In this document: piece after piece, positions 33,501 through 41,374 of the stretch
Layout of the letters: the number at the start of each line of letters is the position of its first letter
Position numbering within the stretch: position 1 is the first letter of the stretch
Source of the DNA: Streptomyces sp. NBC_01431
GTDB taxonomy: Bacteria; Actinomycetota; Actinomycetes; Streptomycetales; Streptomycetaceae
Assembly (NCBI RefSeq): GCF_036231355.1
Contig: NZ_CP109496.1
Coordinates: 4,650,001-4,714,000, forward strand
Direction of reading: 5' to 3'
Length of the DNA: 64,000 nt
Program-made: the position numbers and the translations under genes
The notes under the pieces: generated by a model
The model's input: only the letters and a program-made list of their open reading frames with translations
Told to the model about the DNA's origin: nothing
Databases searched by the model: none

Positions 33501-33514
33501 CCGTCACGGTCCAT
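30503..33514 (-). CDS. afsR-like: AfsR-like SARP transcriptional regulator (SARP-NB-ARC-TPR)
   Basis: A 1003-residue regulator with the full AfsR architecture. The OmpR-type winged helix is LRFGVLGPVRAWRGG to SRLRKVLGP (about 41-130). A bacterial transcriptional activation domain follows (about 140-290, HPLRERLRELLMLALYRSGR). The NB-ARC ATPase has Walker A GIGGVGKTTLA (about 375), Walker B RVLVLLDNARD and a GLPL-like CGFLPLAIRIAASRL. C-terminal TPRs occupy about 740-1000. ATG 33514 follows CAGGGGGCAGCT; the longer frame to 33607 lacks support. The next gene on the strand is the AfsS-like repeat protein, its probable target. In AfsR, phosphorylation by AfsK modulates binding; the kinase at 17209 is a PQQ-type candidate with a related layout. 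Confidence 0.9.
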   Translation of the reverse strand: MDRDGGPRVPEQRAPQPTPQRATEHLAQEAAEHDPQAPGAGLRFGVLGPVRAWRGGQALPSGSPQQRALLAALLLRDGRTATAGELIDAIWGEEPPSQALAALRTYASRLRKVLGPGVLASESGGYAIRATAATLDLTGAQELATGAEKARAGGDQGRARDLLNSALAHWDGEPLANVPGPYADTQRTRLAEWRLQLTEARLDMDLEAGCHAEAVSELTALTAAHPLRERLRELLMLALYRSGRQAEALAVYADTRRLLSDELGVDPRPELARLQQRILQADEDLARPPAETAATFTAPVRPAQLPASVPDFTGRASFVRELTSRLAQAETTVMAVSALAGIGGVGKTTLAVHVAHAARPHFPDGQLYVDLQGAGARAAEAETVLGAFLRALGTADSAIPDSMEERAALFRSTLDGRRVLVLLDNARDAAQIRPLLPGTAGCAALVTSRIRMVDLVGAHLVDLDVMSPDEALQLFTRIVGEERVGAEREAALDVVAACGFLPLAIRIAASRLASRRTWTVSVLAAKLADERRRLDELQAGDLAVKATFELGYGQLEPAQARAFRLLGLPDGPDISLAAAAAVLDLPLQETEDLLESLVDTSLLESAAPGRYRYHDLVRLYARSCAERDEQPPVERELAMSRLLDFYLATAARVYALERPGDRLVDHLEPTGREGLPFADRHAAQDWLYAEAIPLLACVRQVADRPESLRRAADLLWTALDLAESGTNSKEYVATGSALQVSARACGDVRAEGRALTALANARHTAGSFDQADREAAEGMRLAEIAGDPVPGCWAPNIRGVIALYQNRYEEGEKHLTTAIENYSGSDDRPGEASALCNLSRIHLAMGRTASAVALAKSGIAIYDGLGNSLRGANARYALGLALAKNGQHAEAVLRLQEALDVFRDSRQHLWEGMALFRLAEVDVAARRPAQAAANAEMALTRLRGIGGDWRRGNVLTVLGQALAAIGQTGRAQVCWRESLELFEGLGAPEADAVRALLAPVRAA

Positions 33515-33718
33515 AGCTGCCCCCTGTACCCCCGTACTCCTGGTGTGCCCCCGCCAGTCTGCCCTGTCCGGAGGGGTCGCGTCAGCAGCGGGTGACGCTC
33601 TGCACAAGGCCTCGACACATGCACTTCACACCTAACGCAAGCGCCGGCGGGGCGAGCCGGTAGGCACCGACCGGCCGGTTTGCCGCCAACAGCGGGCCGA
33701 GAACTGGTCCGCGACTAG

Positions 33719-33733
33719 CTGACGGATCGTCAG
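33719..33733. promoter_or_regulatory. Operator CTGACG-GAT-CGTCAG
   Basis: Perfect palindrome ending 21 bases before the amidohydrolase ATG at 33755 (12 bases before the alternative GTG). Confidence 0.78.
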
Positions 33734-33754
33734 ATTCGGTCTACCGTGGACGGC

Positions 33755-34975
33755 ATGGAGACCTTCCCGAAGATCATCTCGGTGGACGACCACACGGTTG
33801 AGCCCCCCAACGTCTGGCGGGACCGGCTCCCGTCCAGGTTCCGCGACACCGGACCGCGCGTCGTGCGGGCCCCCCTGAAGGAAATGACCTTCCTGGGCGG
33901 GAAGTTCGCTCCGATCATGGGCGCGCGGGGCGACGACGGACCGATCGGTGACTGGTGGGTGTACGAAGATCTGCACCGACCCCTCACCCGGCTCGACACC
34001 GCCGTCGGCTACGACCGGGACGAGATCAAGCTCGAAGTCATCACCTACGAGCAGATGCGCAAGGGCTCGTTCAGCGTGCCCGAACGGCTCGCCGACATGG
34101 ACGTCAACCACGTCCAGTCCGCCCTGTGCTTCCCGACCTTCCCGCGTTTTTGCGGCCAGACCTTCACCGAGGCCAAGGACCGCGAACTGGGGCTGCTCTC
34201 GGTGCGGGCGTACAACGACTGGATGGTGGAGGAGTGGTGCGGCCCCGAGGCGCACGGCCGGCTCATCCCGCTCACCCTCATCCCGTTGTGGGACGCCGAG
34301 CTCGCGGCCGCCGAGGTGCGCCGCAACGCGGCGCGCGGGGTGCGCGCGGTGGCCTTCTCGGAGATACCCCCGCACCTCGGCCTGCCCTCCATCCACACGG
34401 ACTACTGGGATCCCTTCCTCGCCGCCTGCGACGAGACCGGCACGGTGGTGGCGATGCACATCGGGTCGTCCTCGAAGATGCCCTCGACGTCCGCCGACGC
34501 ACCGCCCGCCGTCGGCTCCACCATCACCTTCGCCAACTGCTGCTTCTCGATGGTCGATTGGCTGATGAGCGGCAAGTTCGAGCGCTTCCCCAACCTGAGG
34601 ATCATGTACGCCGAGGGCCAGATCGGCTGGATCCCGTACGTCCTGGAACGCGCGGACGTGGTCTGGGAGGAGAACCGCGGCTGGGGCGGCGTCGCCGACA
34701 AGGTCCACCGCCCGCCGTCCGAACTCTTCGCGGAGCACGTCTTCGGCTGCTTCTTCGACGACGCGTTCGGGCTGCGCAACCTGGACGCCATCGGGGCGGG
34801 GAACGTCCTGTACGAGACCGACTACCCGCACTCCGACTCCACCTGGCCCAAGTCCAAGGAGGTCGGCGAGGCGCAGATGGGGCATCTGGCGCCGGACGTG
34901 GTGGACCGGATCGTCCGGGGCAACGCGATCGGGCTGCTGGGACTCACGGGCGAGGGGCTGTGGCCGGGGCGCTAG
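33755..34975 (+). CDS. Amidohydrolase family 2 (TIM-barrel metal-dependent hydrolase/decarboxylase)
   Basis: A 406-residue protein. It starts METFPKIISVDDHTVEPPNV, where D-D-H replaces the usual D-x-H metal ligands. Later segments are VVAMHIGSSSKMPSTSADAP (barrel His) and NVLYETDYPHSDSTWP (the Asp near strand eight). The architecture is that of amidohydrolase_2 enzymes, which include decarboxylases and ring-opening hydrolases. This clade is frequent in actinobacterial steroid and acyl-CoA clusters. GTG 33746 in frame is an alternative start. It is preceded by an operator and convergent with the rhomboid gene, with which it overlaps by four bases. Confidence 0.85.
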   Translation: METFPKIISVDDHTVEPPNVWRDRLPSRFRDTGPRVVRAPLKEMTFLGGKFAPIMGARGDDGPIGDWWVYEDLHRPLTRLDTAVGYDRDEIKLEVITYEQMRKGSFSVPERLADMDVNHVQSALCFPTFPRFCGQTFTEAKDRELGLLSVRAYNDWMVEEWCGPEAHGRLIPLTLIPLWDAELAAAEVRRNAARGVRAVAFSEIPPHLGLPSIHTDYWDPFLAACDETGTVVAMHIGSSSKMPSTSADAPPAVGSTITFANCCFSMVDWLMSGKFERFPNLRIMYAEGQIGWIPYVLERADVVWEENRGWGGVADKVHRPPSELFAEHVFGCFFDDAFGLRNLDAIGAGNVLYETDYPHSDSTWPKSKEVGEAQMGHLAPDVVDRIVRGNAIGLLGLTGEGLWPGR

Positions 34976-35649
34976 CCCGCCGCCCGGCTTTCCCACGGGC
35001 GGGGTTGGTGCCCGGGGACGACCAGCACGGCAACCGCGCCGATCACGCAGCCGGTCAGGACGCCCACGCCGTGGTTGTTGCTCAGCGCGCACAGGATGAG
35101 CCCGGCGACCGGGACGAGGAGGGGCAGGAGCCGGGCGGCGGGCGTCGCGGCGCGCAGCGTCCGTGCGACGGCGAGCGCGCCGACCAGGCCGCACAGGGCC
35201 ACCGAGTCGCCGCCGCCGGTCACGCTCCAGCCCGCCATGCTCACCGCCTGGGCCGCGACCCCGCTCACCAGGAACACCAGCGGCATCAGGACCGGCCCGA
35301 GCAGCCGCTGGGCGACCGGGGCGACGACCACCGCCGCCGCCAGGTTGAAGGTCAGTTGGGGCCAGCCGGAGGTCTGCACAAGGAGTGCGGTCACCGCCCG
35401 CCACCAGGGTGCGCCGGGCTCGCGCTGGAGGTGATCCATGACGGAGGGGGCCACGGTCTGCACGACGGCCATCGCGGCCATCGCGGCGATCACCGCTACC
35501 GCGGCCCACGGCACCGGGCGCCGCCACAGGATGCGCAGCAGTTCGACGGGGCTGACGCGGCGGCCGCCGGCCTCAGCCTGGATGATCTTTGTGCCGGGCA
35601 CCACGACGGCTGCCGCGCAGCAGTAGAGGATCACCATGTGGAGGGTCAT
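34972..35649 (-). CDS. Rhomboid family intramembrane serine protease-like protein
   Basis: A 225-residue membrane protein with about six to seven hydrophobic segments. Rhomboid landmarks are present: ALLVQTSGWPQLTFNLAAAV (Asn102 at the position of the H/N in the HxxxN motif), GGGDSVALCGLVGAL (candidate nucleophile Ser149) and NNHGVGVLTGCVIGA (candidate base His193). The Ser is in G-D-S rather than the usual G-x-S-G. It may cleave membrane proteins or be inactive. ATG 35649 starts at the first membrane segment; the frame to 35820 is unlikely to be coding. Confidence 0.75.
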   Translation of the reverse strand: MTLHMVILYCCAAAVVVPGTKIIQAEAGGRRVSPVELLRILWRRPVPWAAVAVIAAMAAMAVVQTVAPSVMDHLQREPGAPWWRAVTALLVQTSGWPQLTFNLAAAVVVAPVAQRLLGPVLMPLVFLVSGVAAQAVSMAGWSVTGGGDSVALCGLVGALAVARTLRAATPAARLLPLLVPVAGLILCALSNNHGVGVLTGCVIGAVAVLVVPGHQPRPWESRAAG

Positions 35650-35855
35650 GGCCCCAGGCTGCCAGGGCCGAGGGCCGGTCGGCAGGGAGGGGTGTGGTGA
35701 GCGGACGGTGACATTCGTCCCGGCCGCCGAAGCGCCGGACCGCCGGACCCCTGGGCGGTGACGCGTGTCCCAGCCGCCGAACCGCGCGCCGCTGTTGAGG
35801 TCGGCTTGCCCCGGTGTCATTAGTCAGGCCGGAACGCCCGCCGCGCACCCCTTGC

Positions 35856-35870
35856 CTGACGATACGTCAG
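35856..35870. promoter_or_regulatory. Operator CTGACG-ATA-CGTCAG
   Basis: Perfect palindrome, distal of two sites upstream of the LLM gene at 35932. Confidence 0.78.
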
Positions 35871-35897
35871 CTACGACGATGGGTCCGCCAACCGTTG

Positions 35898-35912
35898 GTG
35901 ACGGATCGTCAG
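35898..35912. promoter_or_regulatory. Operator GTGACG-GAT-CGTCAG
   Basis: Proximal site, 19 bases before the ATG at 35932. The centre-to-centre distance to the distal site is 42 bases, four helical turns. Confidence 0.76.
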
Positions 35913-35931
35913 ATCAGGGTGAGGCGGGCGC

Positions 35932-36879
35932 ATGGTGCGGATACTGCCGGACGGGCGACTGGTGTACGGGATGCAGCTTCCCGTGCAGTCTCAGAGCACC
36001 ATCTACGCGGAGGGCTGGGAGGCTGCGGCGGGGCCCGGGGACCTGGCCGAGATCGCGCGGGCCGCCGACCGGGGCGGGTTCGCCTACATCGCGTGCTGCG
36101 AACACATCGCGATCCCGCGCCGCCTCGCCGGACCCATGGGCACGGTCTGGTACGACCCGGTCGCGACCCTCGCCTTCCTGGCGGGGATCACCGAACGCGT
36201 GCGGCTGATGAGTCATGTCGCGGTCGTCGGTCTGCGCCACCCCCTGATCACCGCCAAGCAGTACGCGACCTTGGACCACCTCAGCGGCGGGCGGCTGATC
36301 CTGGGGGTGGGCGCCGGTCACGTACAGGAGGAGTTCGAGGCGGTCGGGGCGGACTTCGCGGGGCGCGGGCCGGTCCTGGACGAGACGGTCGACGCGCTGC
36401 GGGCCGCGCTGGGGGCCGAGGAGTACCCCGAGTTCCAGGGCGAGCGGTTCTCCTTCAGCGGGCTCGGCCAGCGGCCCCGGCCGGCGCAGCAGCGCGTCCC
36501 GCTCTGGGTGGGCGGGTCCTCGCCCGCCGCAGTCCGCAGGGCCGCGCTGCGTGGCGACGGCTGGCTGCCGCAGGGCGACCCGAGGGACCGGCTCCCGGCC
36601 CAGATAGCCAGGGTGAGGGCGCTCCGCGAGGAGGCCGGGGTGGCGGAGCCCATCGTGATCGGCGCGATCACCGAGGCGCTGTACGTCGGTGAGCCCGGCT
36701 GGGAGACCGGCCGCCGCACCCTCACCGGCAAGCCCGAGGCCCTCGCCGAGTCGCTGCGCGCGTACGGCGCGATGGGCGTCGACCAGATCCAGGTGCGGTT
36801 CCGCTCCCGGGGGCGCGACGAACTCATCGACCAGATGGCCGCGTTCGGGGCCGATGTCGGCCCGTACCTCAACGACTAG
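35932..36879 (+). CDS. LLM class F420/FMN-dependent oxidoreductase
   Basis: A 315-residue luciferase-like monooxygenase fold. Evidence: GDLAEIARAADRGGFAYIAC, the metal-like motif CEHIAIP, ERVRLMSHVAVVGLRHPLIT, KQYATLDHLSGGRLILGVGA and VPLWVGGSSPAAVRRAALRG. The sequence looks closer to F420-dependent members (for example Fgd/MSMEG types) than to FMNH2 monooxygenases, but the cofactor is not certain. It heads an operon with the SDR gene 9 bases downstream and is controlled by two operators. Confidence 0.87.
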   Translation: MVRILPDGRLVYGMQLPVQSQSTIYAEGWEAAAGPGDLAEIARAADRGGFAYIACCEHIAIPRRLAGPMGTVWYDPVATLAFLAGITERVRLMSHVAVVGLRHPLITAKQYATLDHLSGGRLILGVGAGHVQEEFEAVGADFAGRGPVLDETVDALRAALGAEEYPEFQGERFSFSGLGQRPRPAQQRVPLWVGGSSPAAVRRAALRGDGWLPQGDPRDRLPAQIARVRALREEAGVAEPIVIGAITEALYVGEPGWETGRRTLTGKPEALAESLRAYGAMGVDQIQVRFRSRGRDELIDQMAAFGADVGPYLND

Positions 36880-36888
36880 GAGTCCAGC

Positions 36889-37674
36889 ATGGGCAAGCTC
36901 GACGGGCGGGTCGTCCTCATCACCGGCGGGGCGCGTGGGCAGGGCGAGCAGGAGGCACGGCTGTTCGTGGCCGAAGGCGCACAGGTCGTCATAGCGGACG
37001 TGCTCGATGAACAAGGGGAGGCCCTGGCGAAGGAGTTGGGGCAGGACGCCGCCCGCTTCGTGCACCTGGACGTGAGCCGGGAGGAGGAGTGGGTGGCTGG
37101 GGTCGGGGCCGCCAAGGATGCCTTCGGGAAGATCGACGGACTGGTCAACAACGCGGGGATCCTTCGTTTCAACGCGCTCGTCGACACCCCGTTGGACGAG
37201 TTCATGCAGGTCGTCCAGGTCAACCAGGTCGGCTGCTTCCTCGGCATCAAGACGGTGGCGCCCGAGATCGGCGCGGCGGGCGGCGGCACCATCGTCAACA
37301 CCGCCTCGTACACGGCGATGACCGGCATGAGCGCGGTGGGGACGTACGCGGCCACCAAGCACGCGATCCTCGGGCTCACCCGGGTCGCCTCACTGGAACT
37401 CGCGCACCTGAAGATCCGGGTCAACGCGGTGTGCCCGGGGGCCATCGACACCCCGATGTCCAACCCGGCCCAGCTCGACCCGACCGCCGACCCCGCCGAG
37501 ACCTCGGCGGCTCTGGACGCGCTCTACCAGAAGCTCGTGCCGCTGGGCCGGGTCGGCAGGCCCGAGGAGGTGGCGGCGCTCGCGCTGTTCCTGTCCGCCG
37601 AGGACTCCTCGTACATCACCGGCCAGCCCTTCGTGATCGACGGGGGGTGGCTGGCGGGGGTGGCGTTGTTCTGA
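36889..37674 (+). CDS. Short-chain dehydrogenase/reductase, hydroxysteroid dehydrogenase-like
   Basis: A 261-residue classical SDR. It has the cofactor loop TGGARGQGEQEARLF, DV before E, VNNAGILRF, catalytic Ser in NTASYTAM, Y-x-x-x-K in GTYAATKHA, and the C-terminal signature TGQPFVIDGGW. It oxidises or reduces a secondary alcohol with NAD(H), which the acidic D in IADVLD favours. It resembles 3-alpha/20-beta-hydroxysteroid dehydrogenases of Streptomyces, which fits a cyclic substrate, but this alone does not define it. It follows the LLM gene by 9 bases. Confidence 0.88.
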   Translation: MGKLDGRVVLITGGARGQGEQEARLFVAEGAQVVIADVLDEQGEALAKELGQDAARFVHLDVSREEEWVAGVGAAKDAFGKIDGLVNNAGILRFNALVDTPLDEFMQVVQVNQVGCFLGIKTVAPEIGAAGGGTIVNTASYTAMTGMSAVGTYAATKHAILGLTRVASLELAHLKIRVNAVCPGAIDTPMSNPAQLDPTADPAETSAALDALYQKLVPLGRVGRPEEVAALALFLSAEDSSYITGQPFVIDGGWLAGVALF

Positions 37675-37746
37675 CTGCCTGTCAGGTATGGGTTCGTCGG
37701 GTATTGACGGTCCCCCCGGCCGGTGGAACAGTCGACGCATCACAAA

Positions 37747-37761
37747 CTGACGGGTCGTCAG
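37747..37761. promoter_or_regulatory. Operator CTGACG-GGT-CGTCAG
   Basis: Perfect palindrome 115 bases upstream of the second LLM gene and 72 bases after the SDR stop, marking a separate transcript. Confidence 0.76.
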
Positions 37762-37876
37762 AAATGGGAGCCCGTGGTTTTCGGCGGCTCGCGATTCGCA
37801 CGAGCCTCACGATCCCCGTGACGCCATGACCCCGTGACCCCTGTGACTCCCGTGAAGGACGCGAAGGAGAAGTCCC

Positions 37877-39004
37877 TTGGAATTCGGACTCTTTGTGCAG
37901 GGATACGTGCCCGCCGCACGGTCCGCGGTCGACCCCGAGGCGGAGCACAAGGCGCTGATGGAGGAGACCCAGTACGTCATCCAGGCCGACAAGTCCGGCT
38001 TCAAGTACGCCTGGGCCTCCGAGCACCACTTCCTGGAGGAGTACTCGCACCTGTCGGCCAACGAGGTCTTCCTCGGCTACCTCGCCCACGCCACCGAGCG
38101 CATCCACCTCGGCTCGGGCATCTTCAATCCGCTGGCCCAGGTCAACCACCCCGTGAAGGTCGCGGAGAAGGTGGCGATGCTGGACCACCTGTCCGAGGGC
38201 CGCTTCGAGTTCGGGTCCGGGCGGGGGGCGGGGTCCCATGAAATCCTCGGGTTCATACCTGGTGTGACGGACATGAACTACACCAAGGAGATCTGGGAGG
38301 AGACCATCGCGGAGTTCCCCAAGATGTGGCTCCAGGAGGAGTACCCGGGCTTCCAGGGCAAGCACTGGTCGCTTCCGCCGCGGAAGATCTTCCCCAAGCC
38401 GTACGGGAAGTCCCACCCGGCCATGTGGTACGCCGCCGGGTCGCCGTCCTCGTACGCGATGGCGGCGAAGAAGGGGCTCGGGGTGCTCGGCTTCTCCGTG
38501 CAGAAGGTCTCCGACATGGAGTGGGTCCTGGAGCAGTACAAGACGGCCGTCCAGGAGGCGGAGCCGGTGGGCGACTTCGTCAACGACAACGTGATGGTCA
38601 CGTCGACCGCCATCTGTGCGCCCACGCATGACGAGGCGGTCCAAATCGCCGTGAACGGTGGGCTCAACCGGCTCCAGTCGCTCGTGTTCCGCTACCACGA
38701 CACGTTCCCGCGACCGGAGGGGATTCCGGAGTGGCCCGAGACCCTGCCCGAGTACAACGCGGAGATCATCGAGCTGCTGATCGCGGAGGAGCTGATGATC
38801 TGCGGGGATCCGGACGAGGTCACCGCGCAGTGCAAGCGGTGGGAGGCGGCGGGGGCAGACCAGTTGTCGTTCGGGCTGCCGATCGGGGTGCCGTTCGAGG
38901 AGACGATGCGGTCGATTCGGCTGATCGGGGAGCATGTGATTCCGCGGATCGATACGGATCCGGTTCACCGTACGTCCCGCTTCCGGGCGGCGTCGGGGGG
39001 CTGA
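37877..39004 (+). CDS. LLM class flavin/F420-dependent oxidoreductase (TTG start)
   Basis: A 375-residue luciferase-like enzyme. It shows FKYAWASEHHFLEEYSHLSA (the E-H-H motif of bacterial-luciferase-type FMNH2 enzymes), HATERIHLGSGIFNPLAQVN, EKVAMLDHLSEGRFEFGSGR and PAMWYAAGSPSSYAMAAKKG. It is more luciferase-like than the first LLM and probably uses reduced FMN, which would give the flavin reductase at 4477-5094 a partner in the same regulon. The start is TTG 37877, supported by AAGGAGA 7 bases upstream. The operator lies at 37747. Confidence 0.87.
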   Translation: MEFGLFVQGYVPAARSAVDPEAEHKALMEETQYVIQADKSGFKYAWASEHHFLEEYSHLSANEVFLGYLAHATERIHLGSGIFNPLAQVNHPVKVAEKVAMLDHLSEGRFEFGSGRGAGSHEILGFIPGVTDMNYTKEIWEETIAEFPKMWLQEEYPGFQGKHWSLPPRKIFPKPYGKSHPAMWYAAGSPSSYAMAAKKGLGVLGFSVQKVSDMEWVLEQYKTAVQEAEPVGDFVNDNVMVTSTAICAPTHDEAVQIAVNGGLNRLQSLVFRYHDTFPRPEGIPEWPETLPEYNAEIIELLIAEELMICGDPDEVTAQCKRWEAAGADQLSFGLPIGVPFEETMRSIRLIGEHVIPRIDTDPVHRTSRFRAASGG

Positions 39005-39091
39005 CCGCCGAGCACCCCCGCCTCCCTCTTGGGGCTCCGCCCCTCGAACCCCGGCGGGGGGTTGTTCGCCGGGTGCGGGCTGTCCGTGGCT

Positions 39092-39211
39092 GGTCGCGCA
39101 GTTCCTCGCGCCCCTTTTGGGGCTTCGCCCCTTGAGCCTTCGGGGGAGGGTTGTTTGCCGGGTGCGGGTCGTTTGTGGCTGGTCGCGCAGTTCCTCGCGC
39201 CCCTTTTGGGG
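39092..39211 (+). repeat. Dispersed intergenic repeat, tandem copies 6 and 7
   Basis: Two copies about 89 bases apart (39092-39120 and 39181-39211), each GGTCGCGCAGTTCCTCGCGC then CCCCTTTTGGGG. Each lies in a longer duplicated unit that starts GGGTTGTTYGCCGGGTGCGG. Confidence 0.75.
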
Positions 39212-39288
39212 GTTGGCACCTCCCCCGCCTTGAGGGCCGGGGGCGCATGGCGGGCTGGGGGTGGAGCGCCGGGCGGGGCTGTGTTGTC

Positions 39289-39316
39289 AGGGGCGCGGGG
39301 AACTGCGCGCTCAGCC
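39289..39316 (-). repeat. Dispersed intergenic repeat, inverted copy 8
   Basis: GGGGCGCGGGGAACTGCGCG followed by CTCAGCC, the reverse orientation of the pair at 39092-39211. Together they could fold into a long cruciform or hairpin. Confidence 0.7.
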
Positions 39317-39511
39317 ACGCGCGGCCCGCGGACGCACTCGTAGCCCCTCGCGGGGTCTGGGGCGGCAGCCCCGGAAGGCCCAGCACCTTCCATGCCGAGC
39401 GACGGGTGGGCGGGTGGGCAAACCCCCGAAGAGACGCGGGGCGGTGTCTTCCCGGACCGCCGCCCCGTCACCGGCCCCGGCCGGAGGCCATCGCGGCGGC
39501 CCCCGGCCGGG

Positions 39512-39600
39512 GCACACCCGCGTACCGGAACGGCCGGGCCGGGGCACACCCGCGTACCGGAACGGCCGGGCCGGGGCACACCCGCGTACCGGGACAGGGG
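39512..39600. repeat. 32-bp tandem repeat, about 2.7 copies
   Basis: Units starting GCACACCCGCGTACCGGAAC begin at 39512, 39544 and 39576. They end 35 bases before the amidohydrolase ATG. Confidence 0.82.
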
Positions 39601-39634
39601 CGCATCCGCCAACCAGGACAGGAAAGGGACCGCC

Positions 39635-41374
39635 ATGCTCGACCATCTCATCGCCGGGGCCACCCTCGTGGACGGGACCGGTGAGCCGGGCCGGCTTGCC
39701 GATGTCGGGATCCGGGGCGGCCGGATCGCCCTGGTCGCCGAACCCGGCACCGTCACCGAGGACACCCGCACCCGCGAGGACGCCACCGGACTCGTCCTCG
39801 CCCCCGGCTTCGTCGACCCGCACACCCACTACGACGCCCAGCTCTTCTGGGACCCGTACGCCACGCCCTCCATGAACCACGGCGTCACCACCGTCGCCGG
39901 CGGCAACTGCGGATTCACCCTCGCCCCACTCAACCCGGCCCGTCCCGAGGACGCCGACTACACCCGCCGCATGATGTCCAAGGTCGAGGGCATGTCCCTC
40001 AAAGCCCTTGAGGAGGGCGTCAGTTGGGGATGGTCATCCTTCGGTGAGTACCTGTCCGCTCTCGACGGGCGCATTGCCGTCAACGCCGGGTTCATGGTCG
40101 GGCACTGCGCGCTGCGGCGGCACGTCATGGGGCCGGACGCCGTCGGCGGGCAGCCCACCCCCGCACAGCTCGACGCCATGCTCGCCCTCCTCCACGACGC
40201 CATGGACGCCGGGGCCTGGGGGCTCTCCACCACCCAGTCCTCCACCCATTCGGACGGGGACGGGAAACCCGTAGCCTCCCGGCACGCCCGGCCCGCCGAA
40301 CTGCTCGCGCTCAGCCGGGCGGTCGGCGAGCACGAGGGCACCCAGCTCGAAGCCATCGTCGCCGGGTGTCTGGATCAGTTCGGGGACGAGGAGATCGACC
40401 TGCTCGTCGAGATGAGCGCCGCGGCGGGGCGGCCGCTCAACTGGAACGTCCTCACCATCGACGCCGCCGTACCCGAGCGCGTACCGCGCCAGCTCGTCCC
40501 CAGTGAGCGCGCCCGCAAGGCCGGTGGCCGGATCGTCGCCCTCACGATGCCGATCCTCACTCCCATGAACATGTCGCTCGGCACCTTCTGCGCGCTCAAC
40601 CTCATCCCGGGGTGGGGGGAGATACTCGCCCTGCCCGTGGCCGAACGCATCGCCAAGTTGCGGGACCCCGCCGTACGGGCCGAGATGCTGCGCCGGGCCG
40701 GCAGCAAGGAAGCCGGGATCTTCCGCCGGCTCGCCAACTTCGGACGGTACGTCATCGGCGATACGTACAGCCCCGAGAACGCGGGCCTGTCCGGCCGGGT
40801 CGTGGGCGACATCGCCACCGAACGGGGGCTCGACCCCTTCCACTGCCTGGTCGAGATCTGCGCCAACGACCAACTCCGTACGGTCCTTTGGCCCATGCCC
40901 ACCGACAACGACCCCGCCACCTGGGCGCTGCGGCGTGAGACGTGGGAGCACGAGGACGTGCTGCTCGGCGGGTCCGACGCGGGGGCGCACCTGGACCGGA
41001 TGTGCGGGGCCCCGTACACCACGCGGTTCCTCGGCGACTGCCTGCGCGGCCGCAAGCTCGTTCCGCTGGAGCGGGCCGTGAAGATGCTCACCGACGACCC
41101 CGCCCGGCTGTTCGGGCTCAGGGAGCGGGGGCGCGTCGAGGCGGGGTGGCACGCGGACCTCGTCCTCTTCGACCCCGCGCGCATCGAGGCCGGGCCCGCC
41201 ACCCTCGTCCACGACCTGCCCGGCGACAGTCCCCGGCTCGACTCCAAGGCCCTCGGGATCGTCTCGGTCCGGGTCAACGGCGTCGAGACGATCCGCGACG
41301 ACCGGGTGACGGGGGCCGTGCCCGGCACGGTGCTCCGCTCCGGGCGCGACACCAGGACGGTGAGCACCAAGTGA
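39635..41374 (+). CDS. N-acyl-D-amino-acid deacylase-like amidohydrolase
   Basis: A 579-residue metal-dependent hydrolase of the D-aminoacylase/dihydroorotase class. It has DHLIAGATLVDGTGEPGRLA, the zinc-ligand segment GFVDPHTHYDAQLFWDP, VTTVAGGNCGFTLAP, GTQLEAIVA, and the late D in LLGGSDAGAHLDRMC. The C-terminus contains GRVEAGWHADLVLFDP, typical of these enzymes. It releases an acyl group from an N-acyl-D-amino acid or cleaves a related amide. ATG 39635 follows GGAAAGGGA. It is coupled to the aldehyde dehydrogenase by a GTGA overlap. Confidence 0.88.
   Translation: MLDHLIAGATLVDGTGEPGRLADVGIRGGRIALVAEPGTVTEDTRTREDATGLVLAPGFVDPHTHYDAQLFWDPYATPSMNHGVTTVAGGNCGFTLAPLNPARPEDADYTRRMMSKVEGMSLKALEEGVSWGWSSFGEYLSALDGRIAVNAGFMVGHCALRRHVMGPDAVGGQPTPAQLDAMLALLHDAMDAGAWGLSTTQSSTHSDGDGKPVASRHARPAELLALSRAVGEHEGTQLEAIVAGCLDQFGDEEIDLLVEMSAAAGRPLNWNVLTIDAAVPERVPRQLVPSERARKAGGRIVALTMPILTPMNMSLGTFCALNLIPGWGEILALPVAERIAKLRDPAVRAEMLRRAGSKEAGIFRRLANFGRYVIGDTYSPENAGLSGRVVGDIATERGLDPFHCLVEICANDQLRTVLWPMPTDNDPATWALRRETWEHEDVLLGGSDAGAHLDRMCGAPYTTRFLGDCLRGRKLVPLERAVKMLTDDPARLFGLRERGRVEAGWHADLVLFDPARIEAGPATLVHDLPGDSPRLDSKALGIVSVRVNGVETIRDDRVTGAVPGTVLRSGRDTRTVSTK

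Larger units (their letters stand above)
39005..39634. other. Repeat-filled gap of 630 bases, no gene supported
   Basis: Between the LLM stop and the amidohydrolase start the sequence consists of dispersed-repeat copies (39092-39211 and, inverted, 39289-39316), a C-rich tract with TTGGGGCTTCGCCCC-type hairpins, and the 32-bp tandem array at 39512-39600. No coding frame has a ribosome site or recognisable protein. Confidence 0.65.

Noticed and set aside
30989..33595. An 868-residue frame on the plus strand across the SARP gene
   Set aside because: It is the antisense of a clear AfsR-like protein. High GC at third positions keeps antisense frames open, and the translation has no domain.
39512..39600. 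A CRISPR array
   Set aside because: The 32-bp units are directly adjacent with no unique spacers and only about 2.7 copies; no cas genes are present.
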